Source of the DNA: RGIG6374 sp045600965
GTDB taxonomy: Bacteria; Bacteroidota; Bacteroidia; Bacteroidales; UBA932
Length of the DNA: 29,974 nucleotides
Reading direction: 5' to 3'
NCBI GenBank assembly: GCA_045600965.1
Contig: JAZRYW010000004.1
Location: 1 to 29,974 of the forward strand
Under the pieces are notes generated by a model, which saw nothing but the letters and a program-made list of their open reading frames with translations, had not been told where the DNA came from and did not search any database. Position numbers and translations under genes: made by a program. Shown in pieces: positions 7,541 to 16,061 of this stretch (the stretch's first letter is position 1; each line of letters opens with the position of its first letter).

Positions 7541-8413
7541 TCAGGCCATTGAACCGCCAACAATGTCCAGAATCTCGTTGGTGATGGCCATCTGACGCCT
7601 CTTGTTGTATTCGAGAGTCAGTTCGTCGAGCAGTTTCTCACCGTTGTCGGTGGCCGTCTGCATTGCAACGGTGCGCGCCGCGTGCTCTGCCTGGGTGGTG
7701 TCCAGAAGCACCGTATGAAACTTGAGCCGGAGCACCATGGGCAGCATTTCCTTCGCGAGGGTCACGGCATCCGGTTCGACTGTCACGTCACGGTCAGGGG
7801 CATCGGGCGCATCCCCCTGAGCAAGGATATTCCCGGCATCGAAGGGAAGAAAGACGGTGTGAACCGGAGGGCAGGATGCCGCCGAGGCGAAATGGCTGTA
7901 CACAAGGATAACCCTGCCCACCTTGGCATCGAGGAACCTCTCCGTCAGCAGGTCGGCGAGTTCTGCCGCTTCCGCATAGTCCTGCTTCTCCGACAGCCGG
8001 CTCCAGTCAGCGCTTACGGCTATCGACCTTTTGCGCAGATCTTCGGCGATCTTGCGGCCGATGACATACACTTCTATGTCCCCGGGTGAGCGTCCTTCCT
8101 TGAGCAGGGCGTCATAGACAGCGTGGAATTCCTTTATGACATTGGCGTTGAAACTTCCGCAAAGGCTTCCGGAAGAGGAGAATGCCACTACGGCCACCCT
8201 GTCCGATCCGTTGCCTGATGTGAAGGCGTCGGGGAGGGAGTCCCTGAGCTGTGACAGGATGCCGGCAAGCCCGGCCTCGAAGGATATGAGGTTGCCCATC
8301 GCGGCCTGAGCGCGATGGAGCTTGGCCGAAGACACCATCTTCATGGCGGAAGTGGTCTTCAGCGTGCTCTTGACCGAACTGATCCTTGTCTTTATCTCCT
8401 TGAGGGATGCCAT
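7541..8413 (-). CDS. atpG: ATP synthase F1 subunit gamma
   Basis: Gamma is the central rotor shaft of F1. The N-terminal coiled coil MASLKEIKTRISSVKSTLKTTSAMKMVSSAKL and the C-terminal helix (MQTATDNGEKLLDELTLEYNKRRQMAITNEILDIVGG) are both canonical. The length of 290 aa is normal. It is the last gene of the atp operon, 4 bp after atpA. The middle Rossmann-like domain is more divergent, as is usual. A palindromic repeat begins 13 bp past its stop codon. Confidence 0.97.
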   Translation of the reverse strand: MASLKEIKTRISSVKSTLKTTSAMKMVSSAKLHRAQAAMGNLISFEAGLAGILSQLRDSLPDAFTSGNGSDRVAVVAFSSSGSLCGSFNANVIKEFHAVYDALLKEGRSPGDIEVYVIGRKIAEDLRKRSIAVSADWSRLSEKQDYAEAAELADLLTERFLDAKVGRVILVYSHFASAASCPPVHTVFLPFDAGNILAQGDAPDAPDRDVTVEPDAVTLAKEMLPMVLRLKFHTVLLDTTQAEHAARTVAMQTATDNGEKLLDELTLEYNKRRQMAITNEILDIVGGSMA

Positions 8414-8417
8414 GGCC

Positions 8418-10013
8418 TTAACTGTTCTGCCGTTTCAGGCCGTCCGCCACGGAAGCTGCCTCCTTTTCGATGGCAGAGGTGATGCCTTCATCGATGACTC
8501 CCGCCGCCAGCCTGTCAAGCACATCCTCCCTGTGAAGAGCCCGCATACGGTCGAGGAACTCCTTCTGGAAGCGCGGCACGTCCTCGGGGGCTATTTCCTT
8601 CATAAGGGCGTGTGTGCCGCAGTAGAGTATGGCCACCTGCTCTCCAACAGGCATAGGGCTGTATTGCGGCTGGACAAGCAGAAGATTGTTCTTGCGGCCC
8701 TTGTCGATGGTCATAGCCGTGATGGGGTCCATATCGCTGCTGAATTTCGAGAAGGCCTCAAGCTCGCGGAACTGGGCCTGGTCTATCTTCAGTGTTCCGG
8801 CCACCTTCTTCATCGACTTTACCTGCGCGCTTCCCCCGACTCGGGATACGGAGATGCCCACGTTGATGGCGGGGCGGAAACCCTGGTTGAAGAGGCCCGT
8901 TTCGAGGAATATCTGGCCGTCGGTTATGGATATGACGTTGGTGGGTATGTATGCGGAAACGTCACCGGCCTGAGTCTCGATTATGGGCAGCGCCGTCAGC
9001 GAACCGCCCCCGCGGACCTTGCCCCGGAGGCTTTCAGGCAGGTCGTTCATCTTTTCGGCGACGTCCTGCTGTCCAATGATCTTGGCGGCGCGTTCAAGCA
9101 GCCTGGAATGGAGGTAGAATATGTCACCGGGGTATGCCTCGCGGCCGGAGGGCCTGCGGAGGATGAGGGAGACCTCCCTGTATGCCACGGCCTGCTTCGA
9201 AAGGTCGTCATACACCACGAGGGCGTGGCGGCCCGTATCGCGGAAATATTCGCCTATGGCGGCCCCGGCGAAGGGGGCGTAGTACTGCAGAGCGGCGGGG
9301 TCGGCTGCGGTTGCAGAAACCACCACGGTGTAGTCCATCGCGCCGCGTTCGCGCAGTTCCCTGACAATGCCGGCCACGGTGGAGCCTTTCTGTCCGATGG
9401 CAACGTATATGCAGTATACGGGATTGCCGGAAAGATAACCTGCGCGCTGGTTGAGGATGGTATCTATTGCAAGGGCTGTCTTTCCTGTCTGGCGGTCACC
9501 TATTATAAGTTCCCTCTGTCCCCTTCCTATGGGAATCATCGCATCCACAGCCTTGAGCCCTGTCTGAAGCGGCTCGCTGACCGGCTGGCGGAATATCACA
9601 CCCGGGGCCTTGCGCTCGAGAGGCATTTCGGTAAGTTCACCTTCGATGGCTCCACGTCCGTCCAGAGGTTCTCCCAGCGGGTTGATGACCCTTCCGAGCA
9701 TCGATTCGGAAACTTTTATGGATGCTATGCGGCCGGTGCGGTGCACTTTCATCCCTTCCTTGATGTGGTCGGTGGGACCGAGAAGGACTGCACCCACGTT
9801 GTCTTCCTCGAGATTCATCACGACGGCCATTATGCCGTTGTCGAACTCGAGCAGTTCACCTGCCTGCGCGTTGGTCAGCCCGAATATGCGGACCACTCCG
9901 TCGCTGACCTGTAGAACTTCTCCCATCTCCCGGAATTTCAAGGAGATGTCCATATCCTTGAGCTGCTGCAGGAGCACTTCCGACACTTCACTCGGTTTGA
10001 TGTTTGCTGCCAT
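8418..10013 (-). CDS. atpA: ATP synthase F1 subunit alpha
   Basis: Alpha is the non-catalytic nucleotide-binding subunit of the F1 hexamer. Walker A is GDRQTGKT (residues 172-179). The arginine-finger segment SVSRVGGSAQ is present, as is the N-terminal crown domain that contacts the delta stator. At 531 aa it fits Bacteroidota alphas. It lies 9 bp after atpH and 4 bp before atpG. A 530-codon open frame runs antisense through this gene; I treat it as a composition artefact. Confidence 0.98.
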   Translation of the reverse strand: MAANIKPSEVSEVLLQQLKDMDISLKFREMGEVLQVSDGVVRIFGLTNAQAGELLEFDNGIMAVVMNLEEDNVGAVLLGPTDHIKEGMKVHRTGRIASIKVSESMLGRVINPLGEPLDGRGAIEGELTEMPLERKAPGVIFRQPVSEPLQTGLKAVDAMIPIGRGQRELIIGDRQTGKTALAIDTILNQRAGYLSGNPVYCIYVAIGQKGSTVAGIVRELRERGAMDYTVVVSATAADPAALQYYAPFAGAAIGEYFRDTGRHALVVYDDLSKQAVAYREVSLILRRPSGREAYPGDIFYLHSRLLERAAKIIGQQDVAEKMNDLPESLRGKVRGGGSLTALPIIETQAGDVSAYIPTNVISITDGQIFLETGLFNQGFRPAINVGISVSRVGGSAQVKSMKKVAGTLKIDQAQFRELEAFSKFSSDMDPITAMTIDKGRKNNLLLVQPQYSPMPVGEQVAILYCGTHALMKEIAPEDVPRFQKEFLDRMRALHREDVLDRLAAGVIDEGITSAIEKEAASVADGLKRQNS

Positions 10014-10022
10014 AATCTGCTG

Positions 10023-10574
10023 TTATATGATTCTGCGGTTTTTTTCTTTGAATTCGCGTCTGAGGTCATCCAGCTGCCGCCTTACGCTGGCATCCACGAC
10101 CCCGTCGTCCACTGAGAATATGAAGCCTCCGATGATCTGCGGGTCAATGGACGTAACCATCTCGGCGGTGTAGCCCTCCTTTCCCACAAACTCGCGCAGG
10201 CGCTGTTCGAGCCCCGGGGCGGGAGAGGCGGTCACAAGGGAGCAGCTCAGAATGCGGCGGGAACTCCTGTACTGGCGGATGAATGAATTGATCACGAGCA
10301 GGATAATATCCTCCCTGTTGTTCTTGATGACAAGCCTCATCACACGCATCAGTTCGTCTGCGGGCTCCTCCGATATGGCCGAGGCGATCAGATCCAGTTT
10401 GTCCCCGTCAGGCACCGGGGCGGGAGCCGTCACGAACTTCAGCAGCCCTTCGGTGCGGCGGAGACGTTCGAACAGGACAGCCGCCTGTCTGTATACGACC
10501 GGCCCTCCTCCCGTGTAATCCACGAGTTTCAGCAGGGCCTTTGCATACCTCGAAGCGATTATCCCGTCGTTCAT
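10023..10574 (-). CDS. atpH: ATP synthase F1 subunit delta (OSCP)
   Basis: Delta joins the peripheral stalk to the top of F1. It is recognised by the N-terminal ASRYAKALLKLV motif, by the C-terminal DPQIIGGFIFSVDDGVVDASVRRQLDDLRREF segment typical of OSCP/delta, and by its place between atpF and atpA. The length of 183 aa is normal. Its start is 1 bp from the atpF stop codon, suggesting translational coupling. Confidence 0.95.
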   Translation of the reverse strand: MNDGIIASRYAKALLKLVDYTGGGPVVYRQAAVLFERLRRTEGLLKFVTAPAPVPDGDKLDLIASAISEEPADELMRVMRLVIKNNREDIILLVINSFIRQYRSSRRILSCSLVTASPAPGLEQRLREFVGKEGYTAEMVTSIDPQIIGGFIFSVDDGVVDASVRRQLDDLRREFKEKNRRII

Positions 10575-10575
10575 A

Positions 10576-11088
10576 CTAACTGAGTTTTCCTGCCCGGATT
10601 CCGTCCATCTCGTCCATCATCCTTTCTATAAGGTCTTCCTGCGACTTGTCGTCGGACAGCTTCGCGCGGAGTATCTTCTCCGCCATCTCAACCCCCAGAA
10701 GGGCTGTCTGACGGCGGATTTCGTTCAGCGCGCTCTGCTTTTCGGCCTCGATCTGCACCTTTGCCGCCTCCATTATCTTCTGAGCTTCGGCACGGGCCTC
10801 CTCGCGGGCCTGTTCCACGATGCGTTCACCTGCACCGGCGGCCTCCTTGAGGATGCGGGTCTGCTCACGTGCCGCCTCCTCCACTATCCTGGCCTGGTCT
10901 TCAGTGACTTTCTGCAGGCTCAGACGGGCCTCTTCGGCCTTCGCCAGAGACTCGTCTATGTGCTTGCTGCGCTTGTCGACCATACCCGTGATGACGGGGA
11001 AGCCGAACTTCGCCAGAACGAAGAACAGCAGAAGGAAGATAACGGTCATCCAGAAAAGGAGACCTGCATCCGGCATAAGAAGATCCAT
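10576..11088 (-). CDS. atpF: ATP synthase Fo subunit b
   Basis: Subunit b is the membrane-anchored peripheral stalk. There is one N-terminal transmembrane helix (about residues 8-30, LLFWMTVIFLLLFFVLAKFGFP) followed by a long charged coiled coil rich in Ala, Glu, Arg and Lys, ending with the conserved GVEMAEKILRAKLSD segment. The length of 170 aa is normal. It lies between the c-ring gene and atpH. Confidence 0.96.
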   Translation of the reverse strand: MDLLMPDAGLLFWMTVIFLLLFFVLAKFGFPVITGMVDKRSKHIDESLAKAEEARLSLQKVTEDQARIVEEAAREQTRILKEAAGAGERIVEQAREEARAEAQKIMEAAKVQIEAEKQSALNEIRRQTALLGVEMAEKILRAKLSDDKSQEDLIERMMDEMDGIRAGKLS

Positions 11089-11100
11089 CGCCTTGAACCG

Positions 11101-11349
11101 TTACAGTGAAAGGAGGCAGACGAGGATTGCGAAGAGGCAGACACCCTCCACAAGCGCACCGATGATAAGCATACTTGTACGGATGGAGTTTGCCGATTCG
11201 GGCTGGCGTGCCGTTGCTTCCATAGCCGCCTTGCCTATCTTGCCGAGGCCAATGCCGCCTGCTATCGCTGCGATACCGGCGCCGATGGCACCGGCCAATT
11301 TTGACAGGCCTGATGCTGCGGCCGCTTGAAGAATTGCTGTAAGAATCAT
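11101..11349 (-). CDS. atpE: ATP synthase Fo subunit c
   Basis: This is the rotor-ring proteolipid of 82 aa: two membrane helices joined by the ARQPE loop (residues 47-51). The ion-binding carboxylate is Glu68 in GALVEGV. The Na+ ligands known from Ilyobacter c subunits (a Gln in helix 1, Ser-Thr after the Glu) are replaced by Leu, Gly and Val, so the sequence suggests proton coupling. The glycine-rich first helix (GAIGAGIAAIAGGIGLG) is normal. It lies between atpB and atpF. Confidence 0.97.
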   Translation of the reverse strand: MILTAILQAAAASGLSKLAGAIGAGIAAIAGGIGLGKIGKAAMEATARQPESANSIRTSMLIIGALVEGVCLFAILVCLLSL

Positions 11350-11357
11350 AATATCTT

Positions 11358-12449
11358 TTATTTAAGTTGATGTTTCAATTCAGCCGTCTCACTTTCGCCC
11401 TCCTGACGCGACAGACCTATGAATACGGAGGACAGCATAGTGAACACGTATGCCTGAATGAATGCCACAAGACATTCCAGACAGTCCATGAAGAATCCGA
11501 AGAACACGGCGATAACCGTCAGGGAACCGTTGATGACAGCCCCCATCCTGGCGGTGATGAAAATGACGCAGACCACGCCTATTATCATCGCGTGACCGGC
11601 CATAATATTGGCGAACAGCCTTATCATCAGTGAGAAGGGCTTGGTGAGGATGCCGACTGTCTCTATCAGGGGCATTATGGGCGCCGGGGCCTTGAGGAAC
11701 AGGGGGACGTCGGGCCACAATATGTCCTTCCAGTAATGTCTGTTCCCGAACAGGTTGGTGGCGAAGAAGGTGCACAGGGCCAGCACGAGAGTGACGGCTA
11801 TGTTGCCCGTGACATTGGCTCCGCCGGGGAAGAACGGGATGATGCCCAGAAGATTGTTTATGAATATGAAGAAGAATGCTGTCAGAAGGTATGGCGCATA
11901 ACGCCTGTAGTCCTTTCCGACCGCATCCCTTATGATGTCGTTATATACCATACTGACAATCATCTCCACAAGGCCGGCCAGCCCTTTAGGGGCCTCCTTG
12001 AGCGCATCGTGGCGTCTGTACCATCTGCTGGTGGAAAGGATCAGCAGGGCAATCAGCGCTGAGGCGAACAGCAGAGAGAGCACGTTCTTTGTGATGGATA
12101 TGTCCAGCGGACGTACGGGGCCACCGGGCCCGTCCTCGACCACCTTGCCGGCATATTTCCCTTCATCCGCAATCCTGAATCCCTTCCACTGCGCTCCATC
12201 CTCCAGCCTTGACGAGAGGAAGCAGTGCGCTCCGGAAGCGCGGCTGAACACTATGACCGGGAGCGGAAGTTCGACGTTCCTGCCGCCGAAGGTGGCGATG
12301 TGCCAGAAATAGCTGTCCCCCACGTGCTCGAATATGATTTCCGTCACGTTGAGGTCCGCCTCATCCTGTGGAGCGCCGTTCTGCGCCGAGGCAACCTGCA
12401 CGGAGGCAAGCAGGGCAATCAATACTGCTATGTGACGGAGGACTCTCAT
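11358..12449 (-). CDS. atpB: ATP synthase Fo subunit a, with signal peptide and periplasmic N-terminal region
   Basis: Subunit a forms the two half-channels for ions. The essential arginine is Arg277 in IRLFANIMAGH. Several membrane helices occupy residues ~122-355. As in other Bacteroidota the protein starts with a cleavable-looking signal (MRVLRHIAVLIALLASVQVASA) and a ~95-residue hydrophilic periplasmic stretch before the first channel helix, giving 363 aa. I chose the ATG at 12447-12449 because it gives that signal peptide and overlaps the atpC stop by 4 bp (ATGA). The longer frame to 12539 lies inside atpC. No atpI-like gene is present between atpC and atpB. Confidence 0.96.
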   Translation of the reverse strand: MRVLRHIAVLIALLASVQVASAQNGAPQDEADLNVTEIIFEHVGDSYFWHIATFGGRNVELPLPVIVFSRASGAHCFLSSRLEDGAQWKGFRIADEGKYAGKVVEDGPGGPVRPLDISITKNVLSLLFASALIALLILSTSRWYRRHDALKEAPKGLAGLVEMIVSMVYNDIIRDAVGKDYRRYAPYLLTAFFFIFINNLLGIIPFFPGGANVTGNIAVTLVLALCTFFATNLFGNRHYWKDILWPDVPLFLKAPAPIMPLIETVGILTKPFSLMIRLFANIMAGHAMIIGVVCVIFITARMGAVINGSLTVIAVFFGFFMDCLECLVAFIQAYVFTMLSSVFIGLSRQEGESETAELKHQLK

Positions 12450-12697
12450 TGTTCTGCGAACACTTCGATGCTGTTTGAATCTACCGACACGAAGCCGGCT
12501 TTGATGTGAAGGTTCCTGCGAAGGCCTTCCTCCTGCCATACTATGTTTCCGCAGGTGAGGGAAGAAATCAGAGATGCGTGGTTATACAGCACGGTGAACC
12601 TCCCGAGGGTCCCGGGAAGCTCCACTGCCGACGAAACCGTGTCCAATATGACCTTTTCGGGGGTTGTCACCCTGATATGCAGCATCCTGTCACCCAT
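12446..12697 (-). CDS. atpC: ATP synthase F1 subunit epsilon, short form
   Basis: The N-terminal beta-sandwich of epsilon is recognisable (MLHIRVTTPEKVILD..SAVELPGTLGRFTVLYNHASLISSL). At 83 aa the protein ends after this domain. The C-terminal helical hairpin that inhibits ATP hydrolysis in E. coli and Bacillus is absent, which is usual in Bacteroidota. It lies 3 bp after atpD and overlaps atpB by 4 bp. Confidence 0.94.
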   Translation of the reverse strand: MGDRMLHIRVTTPEKVILDTVSSAVELPGTLGRFTVLYNHASLISSLTCGNIVWQEEGLRRNLHIKAGFVSVDSNSIEVFAEQ

Positions 12698-12700
12698 AGC

Positions 12701-14221
12701 CTACCTACCCTGTTCCATTATCCTGTGACCCTTTTCGATGGCCTCCTCAATGGTTCCCACGTTGAGGAAAGCCTGTTCGGGCAGATCGTCCACCTCTCCG
12801 TCGAGTATCATATTGAAGCCTTTTATGGTGTCTTCTATGTTGACCATGACACCGGGGACCCCGGTAAACTGCTCCGCCACGTGGAATGGCTGGGAGAGAA
12901 ACCTCTGCACGCGCCTTGCGCGGTTGACGGTGATCTTGTCGGTGTCCGACAGTTCGTCCATCCCGAGGATGGAGATGATGTCCTGCAGCTCCGCATAGCG
13001 CTGCAGTATCTGCTTGACGCGCTGGGCTGTGTTGTAGTGCTCCCGGCCCACGACGTTGGGGTCGAGTATGCGTGAGGTGGAGTCAAGGGGGTCAACGGCG
13101 GGGTAGATGCCGAGTTCCGCTATCTTCCTGCTGAGCACCGTGGTGGCGTCAAGATGCGAGAATGTGGTTGCCGGAGCGGGGTCGGTCAGGTCGTCGGCGG
13201 GCACATATACAGCCTGGACGGAGGTGATGGAACCGTTTTTGGTTGAGGTGATGCGTTCCTGCATCTGTCCCATTTCCGTGGCAAGGGTGGGCTGGTAACC
13301 CACTGCGGACGGCATACGGCCGAGCAGCGCGGACACCTCCGATCCCGCCTGTGTGAAACGGAAGATGTTGTCTATGAAGAAGAGTATGTCGCGTGGACCT
13401 TCCCCGGTATGGCTGTCTCGGAACGATTCGGCAAGAGTCAGGCCTGAAAGCGCAACCGACGAGCGGGCTCCGGGGGGCTCGTTCATCTGGCCGAACACCA
13501 TCGCCACCTGCGATTTGGCGACTTCGTCGTAATCGACTTTCGACAGGTCCCATTCACCACGCTGCATACCCTCGGAAAACTCCTTTCCGTAACGTATCAC
13601 GTCGGATTCCAGCATCTCGCGGAGCAGGTCATTGCCCTCACGGGTACGCTCGCCCACGCCCGCGAAAACCGAGAATCCGTTGTGCTTCTTGGCGATGTTG
13701 TTGATAAGTTCCTTGATGAGGACGGTCTTTCCGACTCCCGCGCCTCCGAAGAGTCCGATCTTGCCGCCCTTCAGATACGGCTCCAGAAGGTCGATGACCT
13801 TGATTCCCGTGAACAGCACGTCACTGGATGTGGTCAGGTCCTCGAATTTGGGAGGCTCACGGTGGATGGGCAGGGCGCCTTCAGTGGCAAGGGGGCGCAT
13901 ACCGTCGATGCCTTCACCCACCACGTTCATCACACGGCCCCTTATCTGGGCGCCGACCGGCATAGTGATCGGTGAACCGAGGCAGACAGCCTCCATACCG
14001 CGTCTGAGGGAATCGGTGCTGTCCATTGCCACACAGCGTACGGTGTCCTCACCGATATGCTGCTGTACCTCCACGATGAGGGCCTTCCCGTCATCCCTGG
14101 TGATGGAAAGGGCATCGTGGATGTTCGGGAGTTCGCTCTCCCGTTCGTGCGGTATTTCAAAATGGATATCAATGACCGGCCCGATGACCTGGCTGACCCG
14201 TCCTGTCCTGTGTTGAATCAT
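12701..14221 (-). CDS. atpD: ATP synthase F1 subunit beta
   Basis: This is the catalytic subunit. Walker A is GGAGVGKT (residues 159-166); FFIDNIFRFTQAGSEVSALLGRMPSAVGYQPTL is the classical signature. A DELSDTD variant of the DELSEED lever lies near residue 422. I place the start at 14219-14221 (MIQHRTGRVSQVIGP, 506 aa). The frame is open to 14251, but that part would overlap the -7 promoter box. It is the first gene of the atp operon, as is typical of Bacteroidota. Confidence 0.98.
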   Translation of the reverse strand: MIQHRTGRVSQVIGPVIDIHFEIPHERESELPNIHDALSITRDDGKALIVEVQQHIGEDTVRCVAMDSTDSLRRGMEAVCLGSPITMPVGAQIRGRVMNVVGEGIDGMRPLATEGALPIHREPPKFEDLTTSSDVLFTGIKVIDLLEPYLKGGKIGLFGGAGVGKTVLIKELINNIAKKHNGFSVFAGVGERTREGNDLLREMLESDVIRYGKEFSEGMQRGEWDLSKVDYDEVAKSQVAMVFGQMNEPPGARSSVALSGLTLAESFRDSHTGEGPRDILFFIDNIFRFTQAGSEVSALLGRMPSAVGYQPTLATEMGQMQERITSTKNGSITSVQAVYVPADDLTDPAPATTFSHLDATTVLSRKIAELGIYPAVDPLDSTSRILDPNVVGREHYNTAQRVKQILQRYAELQDIISILGMDELSDTDKITVNRARRVQRFLSQPFHVAEQFTGVPGVMVNIEDTIKGFNMILDGEVDDLPEQAFLNVGTIEEAIEKGHRIMEQGR

Positions 14222-14240
14222 TTTACGGAATTTGTTTTCG

Positions 14241-14248
14241 CAAAGATA
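14241..14248 (-). promoter_or_regulatory. -7 box of the atp operon promoter
   Basis: TATCTTTG (14248 down to 14241, minus strand) fits the Bacteroidota TAnnTTTG -7 element exactly. It would give a short leader of about 15 bases before the atpD ATG at 14221. The -33 region is weak (CTG rather than TTTG at about the right distance). It lies only 10 bp from the opposing -7 box at 14259-14266, so the two promoters must share or compete for the same DNA. Confidence 0.7.
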
Positions 14249-14258
14249 CAAAAATTCT

Positions 14259-14266
14259 TACTTTTG
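14259..14266 (+). promoter_or_regulatory. -7 box for the DUF4465 lipoprotein gene
   Basis: TACTTTTG (14259-14266) matches TAnnTTTG, 21 bases before the ATG at 14288. A TTTC at 14236-14239 (19 bp upstream) or TTTG at 14231-14234 (24 bp upstream) could serve as the -33 element. It is divergent from the atp promoter. Confidence 0.55.
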
Positions 14267-14287
14267 CAGGGCATAGATTCTTATCCT

Positions 14288-15097
14288 ATGAGCAAGATTT
14301 CACTCTTCCTGTCCTCTGCCGCAGTCCTGCTTGCATCGGGCTGCATAGAGCATTACGACAATTATATCGACGTCCGCCACACCATCGCTTTCGAGACCGT
14401 GGAGCAGAACATCACGGCCGGACCGACCGCCTACGGCGAAAACCTTATGGAAGGCTACTTTGCCGATGGAAGCGGTTATGAAAGGATAAGGGAATACACC
14501 GACAGCCAGACCGGCCTCGTCTTCCCGATAAATACGGTCGGCGGCGTGTGCGACTTCTCCAATGGCGGATGCGCCGTGTCCTCCTGGTGCGACAAGGAGG
14601 ACGCCTCCATCGGGAACAGGTGCAGCGTGTTCTTCAAGGATGCCGTCACCCTGTGCGGAGGAGTCAACGGCTCAAAGCGGTTCCTGCTGGTCTACGGGCC
14701 GGAACCTGTGAGGATACATTTTGCGGGAGCGGGAGAGTCCATGATCTTCACAGGCCTCTCGATAGCCAATACCACCTATGCCCGCGGGGCGATGCTCGAG
14801 GGGACAGACAGCTGCCGCAAGCTCGACAAGGAGCACGAGGACTGGTTTTCGGTGACCTTCACCGGCTACAACACCCTCAGTGAGAAGACTGGCAGCGTGG
14901 AATATTTTCTTGCCGATTTCAGGGACAACACCCAGGTAAGGCAGGGATGGGATGAGGTTGCGCTGAAATCCCTCGGGGAGATCGCCGCCCTTGAAATTTC
15001 CTTCAACGGCTCCGACAGGACCGCCACTGCGCTCAACACTCCTCCCTACTGCTGCATCGACAACATCACCCTCTACAAGCGCATTCAGACCTTGTGA
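14288..15097 (+). CDS. DUF4465 domain lipoprotein
   Basis: A 269-aa lipoprotein (signal ending LLASGC, Cys19) of the DUF4465 family. The family pattern is readable: FETV near the start, a Cys- and Gly-rich middle, SIANTTYARGAML, then DWFSVTFTGYN..GSVEYFLADFRD, a W-x-EV-x-L..LG stretch and the terminal MNTPPYC-like LNTPPYCCIDNITL. The fold is thought to be a jelly-roll-like secreted domain of unknown role; that last point is general knowledge of the family. I start at MSKISLFL (14288); the frame is open further upstream only because it runs through the antisense atpD gene. Its end overlaps the convergent aroC by 32 bp. Confidence 0.85.
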   Translation: MSKISLFLSSAAVLLASGCIEHYDNYIDVRHTIAFETVEQNITAGPTAYGENLMEGYFADGSGYERIREYTDSQTGLVFPINTVGGVCDFSNGGCAVSSWCDKEDASIGNRCSVFFKDAVTLCGGVNGSKRFLLVYGPEPVRIHFAGAGESMIFTGLSIANTTYARGAMLEGTDSCRKLDKEHEDWFSVTFTGYNTLSEKTGSVEYFLADFRDNTQVRQGWDEVALKSLGEIAALEISFNGSDRTATALNTPPYCCIDNITLYKRIQTL

Positions 15098-16061
15098 CAA
15101 GGTCGGCAAGAACTATGGCCGCCGCTGACTCCACTATGACCGGAGTGCGCAGGCAGAAGCATACGTCGTGCCTTCCCCTGATGCTGACCCGGCTCACGCG
15201 GCCTGCAGCGTAGTCATAGCTGATCTGCGTCGCGCTGATGCTCGAGGTGGGCTTGAATGCCACCCTGAACACTATCTGATTGCCGTTCGACAGCCCGCCG
15301 TTGACGCCCCCGCAATGGTTGGTGGCGGTGGTGCCCTCCGCATCGAGGTAGGTGTCATTATGCTCGGAGCCACGGCTGCGCGCTGCGGCGAATCCGTCAC
15401 CGAATTCGACTCCCCTCACACCGGGGATGGAGAAGATGAAGTGCGACAGGGACGATTCCACTGAATCGAAGAAAGGTTCCCCTATGCCTGCGGGAATGCC
15501 GTCCACGCGGCATTCCACTATTCCTCCGAGGGAGTCGCCTTCACGGGCCGCCTTCTCAAGGGCGCTTTCCACTGCCTCCCTGTCAGCGAACGGCACTCCG
15601 CCTATTTCCTTGATGGAGGCGCTGACGGTGACGCCGGGCAGCATCATCCGGGCCACTGTCCCCGCCGCCACAATGGGCAGCGTCATACGGCCGGAGAAGA
15701 TGCCGCCTCCGGGGAAGGCGCGTCCATAGCGGACGGATGACACGAAATCGGCGTGTCCGGGCCTGTGGAAGGTGAGCGATTCGTAGTCCCCGGAACGGGT
15801 GTCACTGTTGCGGAAACTGATTGTGACCGCGCCCCCGTCCGTCCTGCCGGAGGCATCCGTACCCTCTATCAAAGGAATATCATCCTCCCTTCTTGCAGTG
15901 GTGTACGGCTTTCCGGGCGCACGCCTGCGTATGTCTTCCGAAAGATCCTCCGCCGAAATCCGGATGCCGGCGGGCACACCCTCGATACGGACGCCCAGAG
16001 TGGGCGTGTGTGATTCTCCGAACAGAGTGACTTTCAGTGATTTTCCGAATGTGTTCATCAT
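15066..16061 (-). CDS. aroC: Chorismate synthase
   Basis: This enzyme uses FMN to convert EPSP to chorismate, the last common step of aromatic amino acid synthesis. Motifs seen: MNTFGKSLKVTLFGESH, RPGHADF, the SGRMTLPIVAAGTVAR helix, NHCGGVNGGLSNGNQIVFRVAFKP and GRHDVCFCLRTPVIVESAAAIVLAD. At 331 aa it is somewhat short for the family (usually ~350-390). One oddity: the signature GESHG reads GESHT, so the Gly after the catalytic His is Thr. The start at 16061 overlaps the stop of the AroD/AroA gene by 4 bp (ATGA); a second ATG follows immediately. Confidence 0.94.
   Translation of the reverse strand: MMNTFGKSLKVTLFGESHTPTLGVRIEGVPAGIRISAEDLSEDIRRRAPGKPYTTARREDDIPLIEGTDASGRTDGGAVTISFRNSDTRSGDYESLTFHRPGHADFVSSVRYGRAFPGGGIFSGRMTLPIVAAGTVARMMLPGVTVSASIKEIGGVPFADREAVESALEKAAREGDSLGGIVECRVDGIPAGIGEPFFDSVESSLSHFIFSIPGVRGVEFGDGFAAARSRGSEHNDTYLDAEGTTATNHCGGVNGGLSNGNQIVFRVAFKPTSSISATQISYDYAAGRVSRVSIRGRHDVCFCLRTPVIVESAAAIVLADLVTRSECACRG

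Noticed and set aside
8322..9914. 530-codon open frame antisense to atpA
   Set aside because: It lies wholly opposite a certain gene; GC-rich codons on one strand often leave the complementary frame open. Its translation shows no domain.
11101..11349. Sodium-coupled c ring
   Set aside because: The Gln in helix 1 and the Ser-Thr following the carboxylate are absent; sequence favours protons, though only an experiment can decide.
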